Assembly: GCA_049965515.1 (NCBI GenBank)
Contig: JBMFWG010000010.1
Span: 1-47,844 of the forward strand
From: UBA4572 sp049965515
Lineage (GTDB): Bacteria; Nitrospirota; Leptospirillia; Leptospirillales; Leptospirillaceae
Length of the DNA stretch: 47,844 nt
Reading direction: 5' to 3'
Of this stretch, positions 32,631 through 42,736 are shown in pieces. Numbering within the stretch: the first letter of the stretch is position 1; each line of letters starts with the position of its first letter. Position numbers and translations under genes: made by a program. A model generated the notes under the pieces. That model made no database searches, was not told the DNA's origin, and worked only from the letters and a program-made list of their open reading frames with translations.

Positions 32631-34022
32631 ATGCTCTCGAAAAAGCGACAGCTCGCCACCCTCACCCCCGAAGAACGCCTTCTCTCCGTCACCTATGGCG
32701 GCAGATCCTTTTCCCGGGAAATTCCCCGCTATGAAATGCCCGGAGAGGGGGTCCCGGCGGAGACTGTCTATCGTCTGATCACCGACGAGCTGAACCTCGA
32801 CGGGAACCCCTCCCTGAACCTGGCCACCTTCGTCACGACATGGATGGAGCCGGAGGCCGAAAAGCTCGTGAATTGTACCCTGAACAAGAATCTTGTGGAT
32901 CAGGAAGAGTACCCCCAGACGGGTGTCATTCAGGAGAGGGTGGTCAACATGCTCTCCCGGCTTTTTCATGCCCCGAAGGAAGGGGAGGGAGTCGGCACCG
33001 CGACGGTCGGATCTTCTGAGGCGATCATGCTGGCCCTTCTGGCGCACAAGACCCGCTGGAAAAAGGCGCGCCGGGCCCGGGGGCTTCCGGACGACCGCCC
33101 CAACATCGTCGCCTCAAGCGGGGTGCATGTAGTCTGGGAAAAGTTTGCCCGATATTTCGACGTGGAGCTCAGGCTTCTTCCGATGGCGGGGGAGCGGTAC
33201 ACCCTCGACCCCGAGGCGGTGGAGAAGGCGGTCGACGAACGGACCATTTGTGTGGGGGCCATTCTGGGGACGACCTATACCGGGCATCTCGATCCGGTGG
33301 AGGAAATCGATCATGTCCTTTCGCAGGTCCAGAAAAAAAAGGGATGGGATATTCCCATCCATGTGGACGGAGCGAGCGGTGGCTTTGTCCTGCCTTTTTT
33401 AGAGCCTGACCTTCGATGGGACTTCAGGCTGTCCCGCGTCCGCTCCATCAATGTCTCTGGCCACAAGTATGGTCTTGTCTATCCGGGAATTGGCTGGCTC
33501 CTTTTCCGGGATACCTCTGACCTTCCCGACGAACTGGTCTTTCGGGTCAATTACCTCGGAGGGGAGGAGTCGACCTACACCCTCAATTTTTCCCGGGGAA
33601 GCTCCATGATGCTGGCCCAGTACTACATGCTTCTCCGGCTGGGGATGGAGGGATACCGTCGCATTCATTCGACGTCAAAGGCCAATGCCCGCTTCCTGGC
33701 AAAAAAAATCGCCCAAGATCGCCGTTTCCAGGTCATCGGTCCGGCGGACCATCTTCCCATCGTTACCTTTGAAGTGACAAAAGAGGCCGGATTTTCAGCC
33801 GCCGCCCTCTCCGAAAAGATCCGGGAGCGGGGGTGGATCCTCCCCGCCTATCCTCTTCCGGCCGATCTCACAAAGCGGTCGATCCTCCGGGTGGTGGTCA
33901 AGGAAAACTTCAGCCGGGACATGGCGGATCTTCTCCTTTCTGATCTATCCCGGGCCGCCGAGTCCCTTACCCGGACGTCACCATCCGGACAAAGGCTTCA
34001 CCATCGTCATGGAGTTTGCTAA
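32631..34022 (+). CDS. gadB: Glutamate decarboxylase
   Basis: A 463-residue PLP enzyme that converts glutamate to GABA and uses up a cytoplasmic proton. SGHKYGLVYPGIGW holds the PLP lysine K279, close to K276 of E. coli GadB. HVDGASGGF binds the cofactor, and NPSLNLATFVTTWMEPEAE is a typical substrate-side stretch. The last eleven residues include HHRH, which may echo the E. coli C-terminal histidine that closes the site at neutral pH. AAGGAG lies before the ATG. The glutamate/GABA antiporter GadC is not in the window. Confidence 0.92.
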   Translation: MLSKKRQLATLTPEERLLSVTYGGRSFSREIPRYEMPGEGVPAETVYRLITDELNLDGNPSLNLATFVTTWMEPEAEKLVNCTLNKNLVDQEEYPQTGVIQERVVNMLSRLFHAPKEGEGVGTATVGSSEAIMLALLAHKTRWKKARRARGLPDDRPNIVASSGVHVVWEKFARYFDVELRLLPMAGERYTLDPEAVEKAVDERTICVGAILGTTYTGHLDPVEEIDHVLSQVQKKKGWDIPIHVDGASGGFVLPFLEPDLRWDFRLSRVRSINVSGHKYGLVYPGIGWLLFRDTSDLPDELVFRVNYLGGEESTYTLNFSRGSSMMLAQYYMLLRLGMEGYRRIHSTSKANARFLAKKIAQDRRFQVIGPADHLPIVTFEVTKEAGFSAAALSEKIRERGWILPAYPLPADLTKRSILRVVVKENFSRDMADLLLSDLSRAAESLTRTSPSGQRLHHRHGVC

Positions 34023-34025
34023 GTC

Positions 34026-34961
34026 GTGACTTTTTGGGGCAACCTTGCCAGACAACGTGATGTCACGGGAGGAGAGAGCTCTCGCAGAGGCGTGGATTCT
34101 CCCTCCGACACGGGAGTGATTACCCTTATCATCAGCATTGCGGCTGTGATTTTTTCTCTGGGGACCCTTGTCAGCGACATTATTCGGAACAGGAATATCC
34201 TGATTCATGATCTGCAGGTCGATGGTCAGGTCTTCCATCGGACCCTGATCCAGCTCGAACGTCTTCATTGTTACTCCATTGAGGAAAAAAAAGCGTCACT
34301 TCCCGGGATGTGCAATGAAACCTCTTTCTTTTCTCCGGCCTCCAACTCTCGGGGACAGGAGATCCTTCTCCAGCGCGCGGAATCGCTTGAGAACCGAATC
34401 GAGATTCTTCTCAAAAAGCTGAACATGGGCGAGTTTGGCTATATCACGCCCGTCGACTACCGGACCCTGGCCAAGGAGGAGATCCGGGATCTTAACTTCG
34501 AAAAGGCAAAGCTCTACATCGGCAAGGAGGTCCGTGAAATTGGGGCTTATCGGGGCCACCCGGGGTATGTTCTCCGATCGATTCACGCCGATCTGATGGA
34601 AGGCTGGTACAAAAGCATTCTCGAAGGAAAGAAACAGGACCATCTTTCCGGAGCCCTGTATTTTGACCGGGCCCTTGCCAGGGCCCAGAGCCAGATCGCC
34701 ATTCTTCCCGTGAGAAATTATACGATCGTTTTCATCCTTCAGGAGAAGGGATGTGCCCGGTGGGTCGGAAGGAGTCTCTTTTACTCCGCATCCCGGAAAA
34801 AAGGCGAGGATGAAGCGTTCAGAATATCCCGGGAGATCTTGAAAAACGAGCCGAGGTCCATCAGACTGCTTCACCCCCTTCGGCAGAATGCGGCCGTCTT
34901 CGAGGCCGGTCAGCGGGGAGAGATTCTGTCAATCTGTCAGGAAATGTTCGAGCAAATTTAG
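34026..34961 (+). CDS. Membrane-anchored helical protein of unknown function
   Basis: A 311-residue protein beginning 3 nt after gadB with a GTG start and no strong ribosome site, so translation may be coupled. A single hydrophobic segment lies at about residues 31-53. A charged helix with coiled-coil character (RGQEILLQRAESLENRIEI) lies near 110-130. The remaining 180 residues are mixed alpha/beta with basic patches. I do not recognise the family. Its place next to gadB suggests an acid-response link, but only by position. Confidence 0.6.
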   Translation: MTFWGNLARQRDVTGGESSRRGVDSPSDTGVITLIISIAAVIFSLGTLVSDIIRNRNILIHDLQVDGQVFHRTLIQLERLHCYSIEEKKASLPGMCNETSFFSPASNSRGQEILLQRAESLENRIEILLKKLNMGEFGYITPVDYRTLAKEEIRDLNFEKAKLYIGKEVREIGAYRGHPGYVLRSIHADLMEGWYKSILEGKKQDHLSGALYFDRALARAQSQIAILPVRNYTIVFILQEKGCARWVGRSLFYSASRKKGEDEAFRISREILKNEPRSIRLLHPLRQNAAVFEAGQRGEILSICQEMFEQI

Positions 34962-35202
34962 AAGAGACGAGCAATGACAGGGGAACCCATTGTGATCGGG
35001 CGCAGTTCCGAACTTTTTCAGGTTCCTTTGGGGGGAGGATCTCGTCTCCTGAAGAAAGTCAGGGATCATGCCCGTTTTCGGGATTCATTGATCTTGTCTT
35101 TGCTCCCATAGGAAAGCTCCGGTCCAGCTTGGCAGGAGACCCCCCATCCGGATCGCCAATACCGGAAATCTACCGTCACTCTTTCCGTCTTTACCGACAA
35201 TC

Positions 35203-35210
35203 AAAGGAGG
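35203..35210 (+). promoter_or_regulatory. Ribosome binding site that sets the glgE start
   Basis: AAAGGAGG sits 5 nt before an in-frame TTG at 35216. The earlier in-frame TTG at 35129 has no comparable site. The 254 bp between 34961 and 35216 otherwise hold only small inverted repeats, such as CCCGTTTTCGGG, and no gene. Confidence 0.65.
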
Positions 35211-35215
35211 AGTCA

Positions 35216-37216
35216 TTGAAAAACGTGGATCATGTCCCCTTCTCATCCTCCCCTTCTGAACAGCTCCTGGCAAAGGGGCGCCGTCGGGTCAGGATCGAAC
35301 GGATCTCCCCTCTGGTCGACGAGGGGCGATATCCTGTGAAACGGATTCCCGCAGAGCCCCTCGAGGTTGAGGCCGACGTGATCGCCGACGGACACGAACC
35401 CCTCCGGGTCCTTCTCGAGGTCTCCTATGAGGGAGAGGACACCTGGAAAAGCCAGCCCATGGTGTCTCAAGGCAATGATCTCTGGACGTCGTCCCTGACC
35501 ATGCCCCGCGAGGGGATGGTCAAATTCCGGATCCGGGCCTGGATCGACGAGGTGGCGCACTGGCAGGAGGGTCTGGAGAAAAAGGTTCGGGCCGCTCAAC
35601 GGGAGGACTATGGGATCTGGCTTCTGGAGGGCGCGGAGATTATCCGTCGTCACATGGCTCGGGCCGGCAAGGGGGCGGAGGTCGCCGACCTTGCCCAATG
35701 GCTTTCCCGCTGGGAAAAGGAGGGGGACCTCGACCAGAGGGTGACGTTGGCCCTCGACAGGCAAAGGGGGAATCAGGCCGCTGCCTTCCCCGATCCTCTC
35801 CTTGTGACCATTTCTCCAGCCTTCCCGGTCCATGTCGAGCGGGAGAGGGCCCTCCGGGGGGCCTGGTACGAGTTCTTTCCCCGAAGCGCAGGAACTATCC
35901 CCGGCCTTCACGGAACCCTTCACGATGCCGCCCGGCGGCTTCCGCAGATCGCCGCCATGGGCTTTGATGTGGTCTATCTTCCCCCCATCCATCCCATCGG
36001 CCATGCCTTCCGGAAGGGGCCCAACAACACCCCGTCGGCCGCAGGAGACGTGCCGGGCTCTCCCTGGGCGATCGGCTCGGAAGAGGGAGGGCACACGGCC
36101 ATCGATTCCCGTCTGGGAACCATGGGGGACTTCCGGGAGTTTCTCGAGACGGCCGAGAGGCTGAACCTCGAGGTGGCCTTGGACCTGGCCTTCCAGTGCT
36201 CTCCCGACCATCCCTATGTCCGGGAACACCCGGAGTGGTTCCGGAGCCGTCCGGACGGCTCCATCCACTACGCCGAGAACCCTCCCAAGAAATACCAGGA
36301 CATCTATCCTTTCGACTTTCTGTCCGAATCCTGGGAGAGTCTCTGGCAAGAGCTTAAAAGGGTCGTCCTGTTCTGGGTCGACAAGGGGATCCGGATTTTT
36401 CGTGTCGACAACCCCCACACCAAGCCCTTTCCTTTCTGGGAGTGGCTTTTGGCGGAGGTCCGGGCAGTGGATCCGGGAGTGATCTTCCTGGCCGAGGCCT
36501 TTACGCGTCCCAAGGTCATGTACCACCTTGGTCACATCGGCTTCTCCCAGTCCTATACCTATTTCACCTGGAGAAATACCCGCCAGGAGATTGAGGAGTA
36601 TCTCACCGAACTCGTCTCCTCCCCCGTCCGGGATTTTTTTCGTCCGAATCTCTGGCCCAATACCCCCGACATCCTCCACGCCTATCTGCAGACGGGGGGA
36701 CGTCCGGCCTTTCTTGTCAGGCTGGCTCTGGCGGCCACCCTTTCGGCCTCCTACGGGATTTATGGTCCGGCCTACGAGTGGTGCGAGAACCGGCCTCTCC
36801 GGGAGGGAAGCGAGGAATATCTCGATTCGGAAAAATACGAAATTCGCCACTGGCGCCCGGACCCCGAGCACTCCCTGGCGCCGGTCATGACCCGGCTTAA
36901 CCGCATCCGGCGGGAAAACGCGGCCCTGGGGTGGAATCACACCCTTCGCTTTCACCCCGTGGACAACGATCAGATCATTGCGTATTCCAAGACAGGGGAG
37001 AAGCCCGACGACTGGATCCTGGTGGTGGTCAACCTTGATCCCCACGGAGTCCAGGAAGGGTGGCTGACCTTTGACCCTCCCGGAGCGGAGGGCTTTGATG
37101 TGGAGGATCTCATGGACAATGCCCGGTACTCCTGGCCTCCTGGCCCGCGTTACATTCGTCTCGACCCCGCCGACCCCACCCGTCTTCCCTTCCACGTCCT
37201 CCGGAGGGCGCCATGA
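35216..37216 (+). CDS. glgE: Alpha-1,4-glucan:maltose-1-phosphate maltosyltransferase
   Basis: A 666-residue GH13_3 enzyme that extends alpha-glucan with maltose units from maltose 1-phosphate. The nucleophile is D398 in RVDNPHTKPF and the acid/base is E427 in FLAEAFTRP. These are each four positions beyond D394 and E423 of the Streptomyces coelicolor enzyme, which supports the chosen TTG start. An N-terminal sandwich domain (about 15-120) precedes the barrel. The stop overlaps the maltokinase start by 4 nt. It offers a second route to glycogen besides the GlgC/GlgA route. Confidence 0.92.
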   Translation: MKNVDHVPFSSSPSEQLLAKGRRRVRIERISPLVDEGRYPVKRIPAEPLEVEADVIADGHEPLRVLLEVSYEGEDTWKSQPMVSQGNDLWTSSLTMPREGMVKFRIRAWIDEVAHWQEGLEKKVRAAQREDYGIWLLEGAEIIRRHMARAGKGAEVADLAQWLSRWEKEGDLDQRVTLALDRQRGNQAAAFPDPLLVTISPAFPVHVERERALRGAWYEFFPRSAGTIPGLHGTLHDAARRLPQIAAMGFDVVYLPPIHPIGHAFRKGPNNTPSAAGDVPGSPWAIGSEEGGHTAIDSRLGTMGDFREFLETAERLNLEVALDLAFQCSPDHPYVREHPEWFRSRPDGSIHYAENPPKKYQDIYPFDFLSESWESLWQELKRVVLFWVDKGIRIFRVDNPHTKPFPFWEWLLAEVRAVDPGVIFLAEAFTRPKVMYHLGHIGFSQSYTYFTWRNTRQEIEEYLTELVSSPVRDFFRPNLWPNTPDILHAYLQTGGRPAFLVRLALAATLSASYGIYGPAYEWCENRPLREGSEEYLDSEKYEIRHWRPDPEHSLAPVMTRLNRIRRENAALGWNHTLRFHPVDNDQIIAYSKTGEKPDDWILVVVNLDPHGVQEGWLTFDPPGAEGFDVEDLMDNARYSWPPGPRYIRLDPADPTRLPFHVLRRAP

Positions 37217-38748
37217 AAAGCGAGGGGCGGCCGGGCCTTGATCTCCGGGAAAAAAGATGGGAGGCTCTTCCGGAATGGTTTGGACAGAGCGCCCTTCCGG
37301 ATCTTCTCAGGAACTTTCTTCCCTCCCGTCGCTGGTTCGGCTCGAAGTCCCGTCCCATCCGGTCGATCATGGCCGAGAGGATCTTTTCTCTGAACGGGGG
37401 ACGACGGGGACAATTCTTCCTCTGCCTTCTTCAGGTGGCCTTTTTGGAGGGGGAGAACGAGCGATATTTTCTGCCCCTGGCCCGGGCGAAGAGGGGAGAG
37501 GTTCCGGAGGCCGGGCTCATTGCCCCCCTCGATCCTCCGGGAGACGAGTCGCTCTGGCTCGTGGACGGATTCTTTGTCGAAGAGGCCGGCCGGGAGCTCC
37601 TGCGCCTTCTGCTGGTCCCGGAGGATCCCCCAAAAGGGCTGGAACGGGTATGGACCGTCGTCCTGGAAAGACGGGGGGTGGCCTTCGATCCCGATCTTGT
37701 TCCCACCGTCTTTGGAGGGGAGCAGAGCAATACCTCCCTACTCTTTGGCCGCAGGCTCATGTTCAAGGGGTACAGGAAGCTGGCGGCGGGGATCAACCCT
37801 GATCTCGAGGTGGGGGAGTTTCTCTCCCGACAGGGAGAGGGAATTCCGATTCCGGCCACCTTCGGGGCTCTTCTGACAAAAACCTCCCGGGGAGAGCCTC
37901 TGGTCCTGGGGCTCCTTCAGGAGTTCGTGGAGAATCAGGGAGAGGGATGGACCTGGTTTCTGACCCGTCTTCCGGCGGTTCTGTCGGGAGAGGAAAAAGG
38001 AGCGTCTCTTGACAGGATGGTGGAGTGCCTGGGGAGGGAGACTGCCCGCCTTCACCGGGCGCTGGGCGGCGATCCCTCCGACCCCGACTTTTTTCCTCAA
38101 CCCTTTACCGGGGAGGATCTGGCCGGTCTGTGCCATGAGATCGAAGAGCGAATCGGTCGGGTCTTCGGGTCGCTGGAGAAGCGGAGACCCGGTCTCCCGG
38201 CACCTGCCCGGGAAAGGGCCGAGGAGCTGCTCTCCCGACGGTCGGATCTCGAGGGCTTTTTGTCGGCCTGTCGAGCGAAGGGGCCGGGGGGAATGCGCAT
38301 ACGCTGCCACGGAGACTTTCATCTGGGACAGGTTCTTGTGACAAAGGACGAGGGGGTGATCTTTCTCGACTTCGAAGGAGAGCCGGCGGTCCCGCTGGCT
38401 TTGCGTCGTCTTCGGACGACCCCCCTTCAGGATGTGGCCGGGATGCTCCGATCCTTTCACTACCTTTCGGTGTCGGCCCTTCCGGATCGGACCACGGGAC
38501 GGGAGAGGGCCCAGGGGTGGTACCGCGAGCAGTTCGGGCGCTATATTAGGTCTTATGCCGGGGAGTTGGCGGGCCTCCTTCCCGGGCCGGAGCAGGCCGG
38601 GGGGATTTTGGGGCTGTGTCTTCTCAGGAAGGCCCTCTACGAGCTGGCCTACGAAATCGACAATCGTCCAAGCTGGATTGAAATCCCCCTCTCAGGGATC
38701 CTCTCGCTTCTTGAGGCTCCCTTGCCCGAATTTGGAGAGCCGGTGTGA
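37213..38748 (+). CDS. mak: Maltokinase (Mak/Pep2 type)
   Basis: A 511-residue kinase that makes maltose 1-phosphate from maltose and ATP, feeding GlgE. The aminoglycoside-phosphotransferase-like core has RCHGDFHLGQVL (catalytic loop) and IFLDFEGEP (metal-binding Asp). The N-terminal region, with SRRWFGSKSR, is typical of Mak proteins. It is not fused to TreS, which occurs in some bacteria. GGAGG lies 5 nt before the ATG, inside the glgE end. Its stop overlaps the next start by 4 nt. No TreS is seen in the window, so the maltose source is unclear. Confidence 0.86.
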   Translation: MKSEGRPGLDLREKRWEALPEWFGQSALPDLLRNFLPSRRWFGSKSRPIRSIMAERIFSLNGGRRGQFFLCLLQVAFLEGENERYFLPLARAKRGEVPEAGLIAPLDPPGDESLWLVDGFFVEEAGRELLRLLLVPEDPPKGLERVWTVVLERRGVAFDPDLVPTVFGGEQSNTSLLFGRRLMFKGYRKLAAGINPDLEVGEFLSRQGEGIPIPATFGALLTKTSRGEPLVLGLLQEFVENQGEGWTWFLTRLPAVLSGEEKGASLDRMVECLGRETARLHRALGGDPSDPDFFPQPFTGEDLAGLCHEIEERIGRVFGSLEKRRPGLPAPARERAEELLSRRSDLEGFLSACRAKGPGGMRIRCHGDFHLGQVLVTKDEGVIFLDFEGEPAVPLALRRLRTTPLQDVAGMLRSFHYLSVSALPDRTTGRERAQGWYREQFGRYIRSYAGELAGLLPGPEQAGGILGLCLLRKALYELAYEIDNRPSWIEIPLSGILSLLEAPLPEFGEPV

Positions 38749-39995
38749 CGGAGGAGATTGCCCCGAGGTCCTTTCGTCCTTCCTGGCTTTCCGGGAGTTT
38801 CCTGGGGCTGAACCTTGTCAACCTCTGGCTAGGGGTCATCATCGGGGTGAGCATCCCCTTTTTGACCGACTATCTGAAGGAATCCCGCTGGAGTTTTTCC
38901 GATATCGGCGTGGCCACGGCGATCTTTGGGGCCGGGGCCCTTATCTTCCAGCCCCTGTCGGGTCTCTTTGCAGAAATGACCCCGCGCCACCGGACCCTCC
39001 TATCCGTGGTGGTTTTTCTTTACGGACTCGGTCTCACGCTTCTCCCCCTGGCCGGAGGGGCCCCCCTGGCCGCCTACGCTCTTCTCTTTGTCTCCGGAGG
39101 GGCCAGCGCCTTTTTTTTCACCCTCTCCTCGACGCTGGCCTTCTCGCTTTCCGGCCACCAGAACTTTGCCCAGACCATGGGGCAGAACCAGATGTGGAAC
39201 CATGCCGGCTTTCTTGTTTCCGCCGCGGGAACGGCCTTTTTGATCCACCGTCTGGGGCTTTTGTCGGGCTTCCTTCCGATCACTCTGGGGTCGGTATTGG
39301 CCATTCTCTCTATCGGCCTGATTCGTCAGAAGGACATGGTCTACCATCAGACCCGGAGCGGTCCCGGACCTTTATCGCACGACGAGGTCCGGGACGAGCG
39401 GCCCCTGGGGCGTGTCTTTTCCGATTTCTTTCGGGATCCCGCCATCCGCACGCTCCTGTTGTCGACGGCCCTTTTTCAGGTGGCAAATGCCCCGGTTATG
39501 CCCCTCCTCATGCTCTACCTCCGCTTTCTCGATGGCGGCAACGGCAAGCTCGCCTGGGTGGTCATCCTGGCCCAGGCCACTATGATTCCGGTGGCCTGGT
39601 GGGCGGCTCGGGTCAGCTCCCGGTGGGGCCACAAGCTGGTCTTCTCCCTGGCCTTCTTTCTCATGCCCATCCGGTCGATGATCTGTGCCACCACGATGAA
39701 CACGAACCTTCTGCTTGCGACCCAGATCCTCGACGGGATCTCCGCCGGGATCTATGGGGTCTCGGTGGCGCTGATCGTGAGCGATCTCACCCAGGGAAAG
39801 AAGGGGTTCAACCTTTTGATGGGGCTCTCCCAGATCGCCATGGCGCTTGGGGCGGTCGTCGGGCCGGCGCTTCAGGGAGTGTCGGTGGGAAATGTGGGAT
39901 TCAGGTTCGCCTTTCTGGTCTTTGCCGGGGTGGCCGCCCTGGCCGCCGGGATCTTCTCGCATTTCATGCCCGACCGCCTTGAGCCATCCCGTTAG
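38745..39995 (+). CDS. MFS transporter coupled to glgE-mak
   Basis: A 416-residue protein with about 12 membrane helices and a charged central loop (near residue 200-225). The loop after the second helix (SGLFAEMTPRHRT) resembles the MFS A-type motif. The GTG start overlaps the maltokinase stop by 4 nt (GTGA), and GGAGAG lies just upstream. Its position suggests a sugar such as maltose, trehalose or a short glucan as substrate, but sequence alone does not show this. Drug export is the main alternative. Confidence 0.75.
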   Translation: MTEEIAPRSFRPSWLSGSFLGLNLVNLWLGVIIGVSIPFLTDYLKESRWSFSDIGVATAIFGAGALIFQPLSGLFAEMTPRHRTLLSVVVFLYGLGLTLLPLAGGAPLAAYALLFVSGGASAFFFTLSSTLAFSLSGHQNFAQTMGQNQMWNHAGFLVSAAGTAFLIHRLGLLSGFLPITLGSVLAILSIGLIRQKDMVYHQTRSGPGPLSHDEVRDERPLGRVFSDFFRDPAIRTLLLSTALFQVANAPVMPLLMLYLRFLDGGNGKLAWVVILAQATMIPVAWWAARVSSRWGHKLVFSLAFFLMPIRSMICATTMNTNLLLATQILDGISAGIYGVSVALIVSDLTQGKKGFNLLMGLSQIAMALGAVVGPALQGVSVGNVGFRFAFLVFAGVAALAAGIFSHFMPDRLEPSR

Positions 39996-40016
39996 ACCTC
40001 CTCCCTTCAGGAAAAA

Positions 40017-40492
40017 TCAGTGTCCGGAGCTCGCCGGCCGTTGCGTCTTCTGAGGAGGATTCTTGTCCGGGGAAGGAGGCGTTCCCCCTTCACTGGAGGG
40101 AGGAGGCGGGACAAGAAGGAAGATCTTCTGGATCTCTCCCCCTTTCGGCCCCTCATGATAGTCGATCTGGATCGGTTGCCCCCTTTTCAGGGCCTTGACT
40201 CCCACCGCCTTACCCCCCGAGAGAACCATGGTGTCCGGAACCAAAACTCCGGCGAAGCGGAAGACCATCGGATGACCCTCCCCCAAAATGGCGGTGAGGG
40301 TCATCGGGTGGTGCCGGAGGTCGAGCGCCTCAAGCCGTCCGGAGAAGTGGAGGGAGGGAAAGGAATGAAGGGCCTTGTCGGGAGTCTTCCGGGGAAGATC
40401 CGGAAGCGTGAAGGCCCCCGTCGCTTCGGAAAAGGCTCCCGACAGAAGCCATAGCAGGGAGAGAAGTGCCAGCCTGGCAAGGTCCAGGACCA

Positions 40493-40493
<1 letters not shown>
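40017..40493 (-). CDS. Small secreted protein, DUF5666/OB-fold-like
   Basis: A 158-residue protein. The N-terminal hydrophobic segment (6-20) and a small-residue site near SEA-TG fit a signal peptide. The core (about 50-130) has the pattern of a small beta-barrel: GRLEALDL, MTLTAIL, VLVPDTMVLSGGKAV, ALKRGQPIQIDY. This is like periplasmic domains that coat metal or RNA-binding OB folds. A Pro-rich tail of about 28 residues ends it. The start shares one base with the glgX stop, so an exported protein is coupled to a cytoplasmic trehalose operon. Confidence 0.65.
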
Positions 40494-42732
<2,239 letters not shown>

Positions 42733-42736
<4 letters not shown>

